Made by a program: the position numbers and the translations under genes. Below, piece after piece: positions 1 through 8,519 of a stretch of 64,000 nucleotides of DNA (the first letter of the stretch is position 1; each line of letters opens with the position of its first letter). The stretch is from NCBI GenBank assembly GCA_965205535.1, contig CBDBHH010000005.1:2294001-2358000 (forward strand). Direction: 5' to 3'. The notes under the pieces were generated by a model. The model made no database searches. It was given only the letters and a program-made list of their open reading frames with translations, and was not told the DNA's origin. The DNA is from UBA8079 sp965205535. GTDB taxonomy: Bacteria; Pseudomonadota; Alphaproteobacteria; UBA6615.

Positions 1-2002
1 GTTCCAGGGCATGCGCCGACCGCGGGCCACCAATCTCGACGCAATCGGTCTGAACGGTGATTTTGCCGCCATCCGGCATGGCGTCGCGCGCGTTGATCAC
101 CAGGTTGAGAAGCGCGTTCTCGAGCTGGTTCTGATCGATTTTGATGATGTTGGAAGCGCTTTTGTTCTCATATGCGATCTCAACAATTTCGCCGACACTG
201 CTGTCGAGCAACGGATGCATGTCCGCGAGCAACATATCGAGGTCGGTCGCCTGGGGCCGTAGCTCCTGATTGCGCGTGAAGGCGAGCAAACGCGATGTCA
301 GCTCTGCGCCTTTCTCTGCCGCGTCGATGGCGTTTCGCGCGAGAGGACGCATCGCGCTGTCGGTGTCGAGCTGTTCCTCGACCAGTTCCAGATGTCCGAG
401 GATAATGGCCAGCAAATTGTTGAAATCATGGGCAATACCGCCGGTGAGCTTGCCCATGGCCTGCATCTTCTGACTTTGCATCAGCTGTTGCTCGGCCGTT
501 TTCTCCTGAGTCACGTCGATCGCGCCACCATCCCAAACGATGCTTTCTCCCTGGCGACGAACCGTGCCGAACAGGCGTGCCCAGGCAATCTGGCCGTTGG
601 GCATCTTGACCCGGACGTCCAGATAGCGGGCTTCCGAGGTTTCCAGTTCGCCGTCGACGAGGCGTTGCCAGAGTTCACGGTCTTCGGGAAGTATCGTGTC
701 GATAAATTTCGTGGGGTCAGCCGTGACCACGTGGCGCTCAAGGCCAAATACGCGTGCAGTGCCGACATTGAAGATCGGATAGGTGACACCACCGGGTCCG
801 GCGACCCGACGGAATATGATTCCGGGCAGGTGCTCGACAATTCGCCCGAGCAGCTCGCGCCTTTCCTCTTCGGCATGCAGCTTTTGTGCGGCATGGCTTG
901 CCTGGATTTCGTCAGCCATGACATTGAAATTTTGTCCAAGGGCACGGAGCTCGACGGGAACGATCAGGGAATCGGTCGGCGCGCGCCAATCGAGATGCCC
1001 GTCGGCGATCTGTGAGGTACCTCCGATGACAGCATTAACCGGGCGCAACAGGAGACCCGCCAGAAACCATCCGAGAATGGCCGCCGTCACCACGCCCAGC
1101 GCGATGATGGCGTAGGCAGCGTTGATGATGCGATCGGCCCGGGCCTGTAGTTCGGAGAAGGGCTGGGGAACCATGACGCCCCAGCCGGAATCCGGCAGGG
1201 ACGTGTAGCCGGCGATCATGTCGACCTTGGCGGCCGGTGAATAAAACTGCACGACGCCGGTTTCGCCGCGCAACATGCGCGCGACCGGGTCGACGCCGGA
1301 AATATTCTTGAGGGTATTCACCCATTCTGATTTCGGGTGCGCCAGGACATGGCCCGTTCTGTCGACAATTGCCGCATGTCCGCCCTCGCCAAACGCGATG
1401 GATTGCTGGAGCTTGCGGATGAAATCGGTGGACAGAACGCCAATCGCGACGTCGCCGCTCGGCAATTCCCGCGTCAGGAAGATTGTCGGACGCCCGCGGC
1501 TATCCAGTTGAACGGGGTAGAAACGCAGTGTGTCCGTCGGCGCGTCGGCGACCAGATCGGCGCGAATGTCGGGTGCGATCTCGACACGTTCCTTGCCGGC
1601 AACGCCCCAGACATATTCCGGCAAGCCGTCCGGCGCATAGATCTCGAGCGAACGGAATTTTAGGCGAAGTGCCAGCTGTTGCAGGTAGTGGGACGTTTGA
1701 TTGAAACGTAGAGCCTGAGCAAACAGATCGAAGCCGGTTTCTACATCATCCACATAGCGTTCAAGGGATTGCCTGGAGTTGGTGGCCAGCAGCAAATGCT
1801 TTTCTTCAACGGCCTCGACTTCGTGTTCGAGGACGGCCCGCTCAACCCAACTGCTGAGAAACATCGAGGGGACGATGGCGATCATCGTAAAGGCGATCGC
1901 AAGGACGACGCGCATCGTCACAAAACGGGATGCGAATTTTACCGCCCGTCCGTACGTGGCCGGTTCTGCCGGATTGCGAGGCGGGTTCGTCACATTTTTC
2001 AT
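1..2002 (-). CDS. Sensor histidine kinase, C-terminus beyond window
   Basis: Read on the reverse strand from the ATG at 2002 (MKNVTNPPRN...), the frame stays open to base 1, so the gene is cut by the window edge. Visible order: membrane segment about residues 29-50, a long periplasmic cache-like sensor region to about 290, a second membrane segment near 295-315, a HAMP-like linker, a PAS-like domain about 385-500, then the HisKA phosphoacceptor motif GGIAHDFNNLLA with the His at about residue 525, and the start of the HATPase domain with the N-box (NLVINARDAMPDGG). The G boxes lie outside. It should autophosphorylate in response to an external ligand and may be a hybrid kinase. The ligand and partner regulator are unknown. 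Confidence 0.9.
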   Translation of the reverse strand, partial: MKNVTNPPRNPAEPATYGRAVKFASRFVTMRVVLAIAFTMIAIVPSMFLSSWVERAVLEHEVEAVEEKHLLLATNSRQSLERYVDDVETGFDLFAQALRFNQTSHYLQQLALRLKFRSLEIYAPDGLPEYVWGVAGKERVEIAPDIRADLVADAPTDTLRFYPVQLDSRGRPTIFLTRELPSGDVAIGVLSTDFIRKLQQSIAFGEGGHAAIVDRTGHVLAHPKSEWVNTLKNISGVDPVARMLRGETGVVQFYSPAAKVDMIAGYTSLPDSGWGVMVPQPFSELQARADRIINAAYAIIALGVVTAAILGWFLAGLLLRPVNAVIGGTSQIADGHLDWRAPTDSLIVPVELRALGQNFNVMADEIQASHAAQKLHAEEERRELLGRIVEHLPGIIFRRVAGPGGVTYPIFNVGTARVFGLERHVVTADPTKFIDTILPEDRELWQRLVDGELETSEARYLDVRVKMPNGQIAWARLFGTVRRQGESIVWDGGAIDVTQEKTAEQQLMQSQKMQAMGKLTGGIAHDFNNLLAIILGHLELVEEQLDTDSAMRPLARNAIDAAEKGAELTSRLLAFTRNQELRPQATDLDMLLADMHPLLDSSVGEIVEIAYENKSASNIIKIDQNQLENALLNLVINARDAMPDGGKITVQTDCVEIGGPRSAHALE

Positions 2003-2169
2003 GGAAGCTACAAGCTCTGGCGTCAGGCGAAGTAACTAGCGGTCCAGCAGTTCGCGGAACGGGCCAAGATTGATCGGCTTGCGAAATGAATGAATGCTGT
2101 GAATACCGTCAGGGTCGGTGAGGGCGCGCGATCATTGCTCGGCGTCCGCTCGCCGACGGCGACGGGCGT

Positions 2170-2850
2170 GTGGTTTTTTACCTGCTGCCCCGGGGTGACG
2201 ACGATATGGCCCTGGAACTCGGCCCGGCGTTGAAGGTGGCGGTGGATGAGGTTCTGGCGGAAATTGGTGCGCGCCGGCAACTGGTCAACGTGGGACCGGC
2301 GAATGCCATCGTCGGGAAATTATGCGACGTCGTTGGTCTTGTGCCGATCATGCCGTACCACCGCCTGAAATGGGACAACGGCGGCGCGCTGGTCGATGTA
2401 TCGGCGGTCGAAGGTGTCACCATGGCACCCTATGCAGGCGGCGACCCGGACACCAATGCGGGGATCGCGGCGGTCTGGAAATCGGCGTTCCGGTCCGATC
2501 CGATCGAGCCGGTGCTGACCCCGGAGGTGCTTGAGGAAGCCGTGAGGACACTGGATATCTGGTTCATGGTCGCACGCGAGGATGATGGCGGGCGCGTCGT
2601 CGGCCTGTCGGAGGCCGGACCCGGAAGCTATTTTTCCGGTATTGCCGTCGCCCGTTCCCACTGGGGCAAAGGCCTCGCCGATGCGCTGGTGCTGGCGACC
2701 TGCAACGAATTCATGGCGCGCGGGATCAACGATCTGAATTCGATGACCCGCACGACCAACCGGCCATCGCTGGCGCTGCAGGATCGTCTGGGATGGGAAA
2801 TTTTCGAAGACGGCATGATGTACGCCACGCCCGTGCCGGACAGCGAATAA
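2170..2850 (+). CDS. GNAT-family N-acetyltransferase, possibly 5'-truncated
   Basis: The 226-residue product has a C-terminal GNAT fold: acetyl-CoA-binding stretch GIAVARSHWGKGLADALV followed by the NRPSLALQDRLGW motif of the last strands. The first 75 residues (…GARRQLVNVGPANAIVGKL…YHRLKW) resemble the end of a second GNAT domain, as in tandem-GNAT proteins, but the first half of that domain is missing. The in-frame stop at 2119 prevents extension, so the gene may be truncated at its 5' end. The GTG at 2170 is the longest start; the ATG at 2206 preceded by GGGGTGA is an alternative. Substrate unknown. Divergent from the histidine kinase and convergent with the RND pump. Confidence 0.7.
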   Translation: MVFYLLPRGDDDMALELGPALKVAVDEVLAEIGARRQLVNVGPANAIVGKLCDVVGLVPIMPYHRLKWDNGGALVDVSAVEGVTMAPYAGGDPDTNAGIAAVWKSAFRSDPIEPVLTPEVLEEAVRTLDIWFMVAREDDGGRVVGLSEAGPGSYFSGIAVARSHWGKGLADALVLATCNEFMARGINDLNSMTRTTNRPSLALQDRLGWEIFEDGMMYATPVPDSE

Positions 2851-2886
2851 GTTGGGCGATCGTGTGGCCTCACGGGACCGAATAAC

Positions 2887-5800
2887 CTAGACGGTATCCG
2901 GTGCTGGGGAATCCGTTTTATCGCCGCCATGGTCGCGCGCGATCAGCGAGTAGATCGCCGGGGTCACGAACAGGGTAAACAGCGTACCGACGGTCATACC
3001 CGCCGCGATCACGAGGCCGATCGCGAAGCGGCTGTTGGCGCCCGCGCCCGTCGCGATCAGCAGCGGCACCATTGCCACAACCATCGACGCTGTGGTCATC
3101 AGGATCGGGCGCGGGCGCACGGCTGCCGCCTCGGTGATGGCCTCGCGCCGGGGCACGCCTTCATCTTCCTGCAGCTTGTTCGCGAACTCGACCATCAGGA
3201 TGCCGTGCTTCGAGATCAGGCCGATCAGGGTGACGAGGCCGATCTGGGTGTAGATGTTGATCGAGGCCTGACCCGACAGGCTTAGCAGGTAGACCGGCAG
3301 CAGGGCGCCGAACATCGACGTGGGCAGCGCCACCAGGATGATGAACGGGTCGCGGAAGCTCTCGAACTGGGCTGCGAGCACCAGGTAGATAACGACCAGT
3401 GCGAAGATGAAGGCGATTGTCAGGCTCGAGCCTTCCTCGACGAACTGCCGGCTCTGGCCCTTAAAGTCATAGGTGTAGCCCTCGGGGAATGTCTGGTCGG
3501 CGGTGGTGCGCAGGAAGTCCAGCGCCTCACCGATGGTCCGCCCCGGGAAGGGGACACCCGACAGGGTCGCCGCGTTCAGTTGCTGGAACGACGTCAGCGC
3601 GTTGGGCTGCACGTCGGTTGAGATGGATGTGACCGCGGACAGGGGAATCAGGTCTCCGCCCGTGGTGCGAACGTGGTAGCGGCTGAGCCACTCGGCATCG
3701 AGCCGGAAGTCGCGCGGCGCCTGGGGGATCACCTCGTAGCTGCGGCCCTGGAGGTTGAAGAAGTTCACATTGTTGCCGCCGAGCAGCGAGCTGAGGGTCA
3801 GGCCGATATCCTCCATCGAGACCCCGAGGAGGTTCGCCTTGTCCTGATCGATCGACAGCTGGATCTGCGGCGTGTTGAACTTCAGATCGCTGTCGGTGAA
3901 CAGGAACAGGCCGCTCTGCCGGGCCGCCTGCTGCAACTCGGCGACCACGCCCGCCAGCTCATGGAACTCGTTGGTGGTGGTGACGACGAACTGCACCGGT
4001 GTGCCGCCGGACGAGCCGGGCAGGGCGGGCGGCTGAAAGCCGACCACCTGGGCGCTGGGTTCGAAGAAAAAGGCCGGCTGCATCTCGCCCAGGACCTGCG
4101 CAGCATCACGTGTGCGCTCCCCCCATGGTTTCAGGAGGAATCCGAAGAAGGACGATGTCGGGCTCAGCAGGCCGTTAATGGCAAACGTATTATGGACCTC
4201 GGGGATCGAACGCAGTTCCTTGTCGAGCCGCCCGGTCGTTTGTTCCAGATAGTCCAGGTTGGCGTATTGCGGTGCCTGGACCTGCGCGAAGACGATCCCC
4301 TGATCTTCCTGGGGTGCGAGTTCGTTCGGCGTCGCCAGGAACAGCATCGCGGTCGCGCCCATGACGGCGGCGAGGATCAACACCGTCATCGCCCGGAAAT
4401 TGAGGGTTTTGGACAGGCGGGACCGGTAGGTGTCCCGCAGCCAGCCGAAGAACCTGTCGACGGCGCGGGCAAACCGCCCCTCGGTGGATTCGCGGCTGAG
4501 CAAGTTGGCGCACATCATCGGCGACAGGGTGAGCGCCACGACGCCGGAGACGATAACCGCGCCGGCCAGCGTGAGGGCGAACTCGATAAACAGCGCGCCC
4601 GTGAGGCCGGACACCAGTGCGATCGGCGCATAGACGGCTGCCAGGGTGATGGTCATCGTGATGACAGGCCCGGCGATTTCGCGTGCGCCGGTCAGCGCTG
4701 CGTTGAACGGCGTGAGGCCGTCCTCGATATGTCGATAGGTGTTCTCGACCACAACGATGGCGTCGTCGACCACCAGCCCGATGGCCAGCACCAGCGCCAG
4801 GAGGGTGAGGAGATTGATCGAGAATCCGAGCGCCTGCAGGACGACCAGGACGCCGATAAGGGAAAGCGGAATTGTGACGATCGGGATCAGGGTCGCGCGG
4901 AGATTTCCCAGGAACAGGAAGATCACGACGATCACGATGAGGCCTGCTTCCCATAACGTCGTGATGACTTCGTCGATGGAGGTCCGGATGAACTCCGTTG
5001 AATCATAGGCGACGGACGCCTCCAGTCCTGGTGGCAGCTCGCGCTGGATATCGGGAATCAGGTCCCGGACGTCGTTGATGACCGTCAGCGGGTTGGCCGA
5101 CGGGGTGGCGAAGATGCCGATAAACACAGCCGGCGCGCCGTCAAAGGTGGATGAGGCATTCGCGGTCTGTGGCCCCAGCTCGATCTGGGCCACGTCGGAG
5201 AGGCGGATCAGGGTCTCGCCCCGGGTCGCGATGACCAGGCGTTCGAATTCTTCTGCGGAATCGAGCGATGTCTCGGCATTGACGCTGATCTGGACGAAGT
5301 CGCCTTTCACCTCGCCCGCGGCCGAGGTGAAGTTGTTGGTTTGCAGGGCGGAGGCGACATCGGTCGGGGTGATGCCGAGCGCGGCCATGCGCACCGGGTC
5401 GAGCCAGATCCTCATGGAGAAGCTCTGGCCGCCGAGAATCTGGGCGTTGGCCACACCGTCGACGGTCTGGATCTTGGGCTGGATGACCCGGGTCAGATAG
5501 TCGGTAATCTGGGGCGAGGTCATCTCTCGCGATTCGAAGGCGAGATAGAACAGCGCGGTGGAATCGCCCGATTGCTTGACGACGACAGGGTCGCTGGCTT
5601 CGGCCGGCAGCACGCCCTGCACCTGGTTCACCTTGGACAGGACATCCGCCACCGCGCGATCGGCATTGGCGTTGAGATTAAGGCTCAGCGTGACGGAGGA
5701 CACGTCCTGGCGCGAGCTCGATTCCAGGGTGTCGATGCCTTCTGCACTCGCCACGGCCTGCTCGATCTGGGTGGTGATGAAACCCTTGATCACGTCGGCA

Positions 5801-5964
5801 TTGGCACCGGGATAGGCGGTCGTGACGGAGATGGTCGTGTTCGATAGCTCCGGATATTGGCGGATCTGCAGCGATTGCAGCGCCTGAAGGCCGACCAGCA
5901 GGATCAACAGGCTCACGACCGTCGACAGGACGGGCCGCTTGACGAATATATCGGTGAAACGCAT
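2887..5964 (-). CDS. RND efflux pump inner-membrane subunit (HAE1/AcrB type)
   Basis: Full-length RND transporter of 1,025 residues, the usual size for AcrB/MexB-like proteins. It begins MRFTDIFVKRPVLSTVVS, has the first transmembrane helix and porter loops, and shows the TM4 signature ALVLAIGLVVDDAIVVVEN, whose paired aspartates carry protons. The second half repeats the layout with a TM cluster near 860-1010. It exports hydrophobic compounds from periplasm or inner membrane using the proton gradient. Its adaptor gene lies 11 bases upstream on the same strand but is damaged; no TolC-like gene is present. Family assignment is firm, substrates are not predictable. Confidence 0.95.
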   Translation of the reverse strand: MRFTDIFVKRPVLSTVVSLLILLVGLQALQSLQIRQYPELSNTTISVTTAYPGANADVIKGFITTQIEQAVASAEGIDTLESSSRQDVSSVTLSLNLNANADRAVADVLSKVNQVQGVLPAEASDPVVVKQSGDSTALFYLAFESREMTSPQITDYLTRVIQPKIQTVDGVANAQILGGQSFSMRIWLDPVRMAALGITPTDVASALQTNNFTSAAGEVKGDFVQISVNAETSLDSAEEFERLVIATRGETLIRLSDVAQIELGPQTANASSTFDGAPAVFIGIFATPSANPLTVINDVRDLIPDIQRELPPGLEASVAYDSTEFIRTSIDEVITTLWEAGLIVIVVIFLFLGNLRATLIPIVTIPLSLIGVLVVLQALGFSINLLTLLALVLAIGLVVDDAIVVVENTYRHIEDGLTPFNAALTGAREIAGPVITMTITLAAVYAPIALVSGLTGALFIEFALTLAGAVIVSGVVALTLSPMMCANLLSRESTEGRFARAVDRFFGWLRDTYRSRLSKTLNFRAMTVLILAAVMGATAMLFLATPNELAPQEDQGIVFAQVQAPQYANLDYLEQTTGRLDKELRSIPEVHNTFAINGLLSPTSSFFGFLLKPWGERTRDAAQVLGEMQPAFFFEPSAQVVGFQPPALPGSSGGTPVQFVVTTTNEFHELAGVVAELQQAARQSGLFLFTDSDLKFNTPQIQLSIDQDKANLLGVSMEDIGLTLSSLLGGNNVNFFNLQGRSYEVIPQAPRDFRLDAEWLSRYHVRTTGGDLIPLSAVTSISTDVQPNALTSFQQLNAATLSGVPFPGRTIGEALDFLRTTADQTFPEGYTYDFKGQSRQFVEEGSSLTIAFIFALVVIYLVLAAQFESFRDPFIILVALPTSMFGALLPVYLLSLSGQASINIYTQIGLVTLIGLISKHGILMVEFANKLQEDEGVPRREAITEAAAVRPRPILMTTASMVVAMVPLLIATGAGANSRFAIGLVIAAGMTVGTLFTLFVTPAIYSLIARDHGGDKTDSPAPDTV

Positions 5965-5975
5965 CGCAGCCTGCC

Positions 5976-7090
5976 CTACGGCCGTGGCCGCGGCGTCGTC
6001 GCCTGCAGGGCCGGTGATTTGGCGAGGCGAACTTTCTGGCCGTTGAATATCTTGTTCTGGCCCGCCACGACGACCATCTCGCCGGCCTTCACACCGGTCA
6101 GGATGGCAAGTTTGCCATCCCGCTGTTCGCCGACGGTGACCCGGCGTTGCTCAAGGGTAAACAACGGTGCGGCCGGTGGCTTGGCGGCGTCGGGTTTGGT
6201 GTTGTCCGCCTTGGGGCCGGTTTCGCGGTGTCGGGTTTTGCCGTGTCGGGTTTCGCGACGAACACGCTGTCGCCGACCAGGCTGATCGTGACAGCTGTCC
6301 GCGGGACCGTCACCACGTTCTGGGCTGTGGCTTCGAGGACTTTCACATTGGCGAACATGCCCGGGAGGAGCTGCTTGCCGGGGTTTGCGAAGCGTGCCCG
6401 TACGAGGATATTGCGGGTCGATTGGTCGATCTGCACATCGATCGACGTGATTTTACCGGTGAAGGTCTTGCCGGGGAACGCGTCCACCGTGACCTCCACG
6501 TCGTCGTTGATCGCGATATCATCGATGCGCGGTTCGGGGATCGGGAAATCCACATAGACCGGATCGAGCTGTTGCAGGCTGACGAGGACCTCGCCGGCCG
6601 ATACATATTGCCCGATATCGACCTGACGGATTCCCAGCTGGCCGTCGAAGGGTGCCGAGATCTGCTTCTCGGCGATCAGCGCGTTAATCCGCTCGACCTC
6701 GGCCTTGTCGCTGTCGCGTGAGGCGATGGCGTCGTCGAGATTTTGTCCCGATGCGACGCCTCGGCTTTTCAGCGTGCGCTGGCGTGCAAGTTTGCGCTCC
6801 GAATCCTTGAGCTGCGCCTGTGCGGCCTTGAGTTCCGCTGTTTCGGTGGTCAGGTTGAGGACGACCAGTTCGGCACCCTGTTTGATGTCGGCGCCCGACG
6901 CGAAGGAAATTCGCTCAACCGTTCCCGCAACTTCGGCCGATGTGGCGGAGACTGTTGCGGGCGGACGCGGGCGCTCGGACAGCGCCTTCTTCTCCTGCGC
7001 GGGTTTCATCACATAATGGTAGTAGCCAAAACCACCAAGCGCGCCGGCGAGGATCAGGAAGGCGATTGCGAGGAGGGCCGTTTTCTTCAT
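5976..7090 (-). pseudogene. RND periplasmic adaptor (MFP), frameshifted and internally deleted
   Basis: ATG at 7090 (MKKTALLAIAFLIL...) gives an N-terminal membrane anchor, the coiled-coil hairpin with GQNLDDAIASRDSDKAEVE, the ISAPFDGQLG lipoyl motif and LLPGMFANVKV of the beta-barrel. The frame then slips in the run GGGG at 6213-6216 (plus strand): adding one base joins it to the frame ending at 5976, which encodes the expected membrane-proximal end (VTVGEQRDGKLAILTGVKAG). The slip lies in a low-complexity KPDTAK-rich linker. A second lesion is an apparent in-frame loss of about 20-25 residues after ERPRPPATVSAT, where adaptors normally carry a VGTLRAVQGVDV-like strand. The gene pairs with the pump directly downstream. 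It may be non-functional, or partly a sequencing artefact. Confidence 0.8.
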
Positions 7091-7377
7091 GATAATCCGA
7101 TCAGTCACATCCGCGTTCGGGAAGGGGTGTGCAGCTTGTCGCGAGTGTAGCGGACCTTCGTGCTTCATTGAATTGCCGATCCCGTACACAGAACGATTTC
7201 GCCTATAGAAATCTCCGGATAAAGCCTTGGAATTCAGGCGTTCGCACGGCGAACGTGAACAATCGGGTTATTCGAGAGGTTCCGCCCATCTACTGCGGAC
7301 GACGCCAAGAAGATCGCGAGACGAACCCGCATCAACCGCCCGCGCTAAGCCGGGTGTCGAACTGGGAGAAGACCGAA

Positions 7378-8424
7378 ATGCTGAAGACTCTGTTCAGGAG
7401 CTTCGCTGTTGCCGGGATCGCCATTGTGGCGGCCACGGGCATCGCGGATGCTCAGGAAAAAACATTCTACAAGATGGGCACGTTCCCGCCCGGTACGTCG
7501 GTGAATATCATTCACACGGCCTGGGCCAATGCCGTGAACCGGCACGTGCCGAATGCCGAAGTGCAACTTTCGGCGTCAGGGCCGGCGACCCGCCACATGC
7601 TGCAGGTTGCGGCGGGCGATATGGATTTCTCGCTCACCTCGATGATCTCGATCCAGCTGATGGGTGCCCATAAGGGGCCCTTCAAGAATTTGAAGGAAGG
7701 CGACAATCCGGCCGAGAAGCTGTCGATCGTGTTCGCCCATCCGATCGGCGCGCGCCACTATGTCGTGTTCGACGAATCTCCGATCCAGACCTTCGCCGAC
7801 TTCAAGGGCAAGAAGGTGTTCCTCGGACCTCCGGGCGGCACGGCCACCCAGCAGAACCTGATCACGGTGAAGGGCCAGACCGGTTATGAGCCGGGCAAGG
7901 ACTTCGAGCTGGTCAAGCTGAACTGGGGCCCGGCAATTCAGGCATTCCAGGATCGCAAGTATGACGTGATGATGCTTCCGGGCATCACCCCCGATCCGCG
8001 CATTCAGCAGATTGCGCTCACTTCGAAGATCCGCGTGATTGGCGTCGACGAAGCGCAGATGATGGCCGATCCCGGGACCAAGCGGATTCTCGCCAACCCG
8101 ATGAACTCGCTGACTGATCTGCCACCGGACGCCTATGGTGCGAACCAGATGAACACCACGCCCGTTAAGCTGGTGGACCCAAAGGTGGCGCTGGCTGTTC
8201 GTGCGGACATGGATGCCGACGTGGTCTATGCGATGACCAAGGCCTTCTGGGAGAATATCGAGGAAGCCCATGCGTTGGCCCCCTGGATGAGCGCGGCTGT
8301 CTCGCTCGAAGAGGCGCTGTTCCCGATTCCGAACGGCATCCACCCGGGCGCGCTGCGCTATTACAAGGAAAAGGGGCTCGATATCCCCGACGCCTTCAAG
8401 GGTGGCAAGCGGGTCCCGCAGTAG
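7378..8424 (+). CDS. TAXI-family TRAP transporter solute-binding protein
   Basis: ATG at 7378 is preceded by GGGAGAA and begins a typical signal peptide (MLKTLFRSFAVAGIAIVAATGIADA, cleavage near residue 25). The mature part starts FYKMGTFPPGTSVNIIHTAWANAVN, the TAXI pattern, and includes VFLGPPGGTATQQNLI. Length 348 is normal. It should bind a carboxylate or similar solute in the periplasm and deliver it to the fused permease encoded next, 95 bases downstream. The frame is open further upstream to 7129, but this start alone gives a signal peptide and SD. The 287 bases before it hold no other gene I recognise and should contain the operon promoter. The ligand is unknown. Confidence 0.93.
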   Translation: MLKTLFRSFAVAGIAIVAATGIADAQEKTFYKMGTFPPGTSVNIIHTAWANAVNRHVPNAEVQLSASGPATRHMLQVAAGDMDFSLTSMISIQLMGAHKGPFKNLKEGDNPAEKLSIVFAHPIGARHYVVFDESPIQTFADFKGKKVFLGPPGGTATQQNLITVKGQTGYEPGKDFELVKLNWGPAIQAFQDRKYDVMMLPGITPDPRIQQIALTSKIRVIGVDEAQMMADPGTKRILANPMNSLTDLPPDAYGANQMNTTPVKLVDPKVALAVRADMDADVVYAMTKAFWENIEEAHALAPWMSAAVSLEEALFPIPNGIHPGALRYYKEKGLDIPDAFKGGKRVPQ

Positions 8425-8519
8425 AGCGAAGCGAACCCACGTCAAATATGCAATTGGCGGCCGGAACAACGGGCTAAGGTCCGAAAACGTTCCGGCCGTC
8501 GGCATATTCGGGGCATAGC

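Noticed and set aside
392..1015. Plus-strand frames in the first 2 kb
   Set aside because: They are shadows of the histidine kinase on the minus strand, which keeps an unbroken domain series.
3673..4956. Antisense frame of over 400 codons inside the RND pump gene
   Set aside because: Low-complexity Gln/Arg/Asp-rich product, complement of conserved RND codons.
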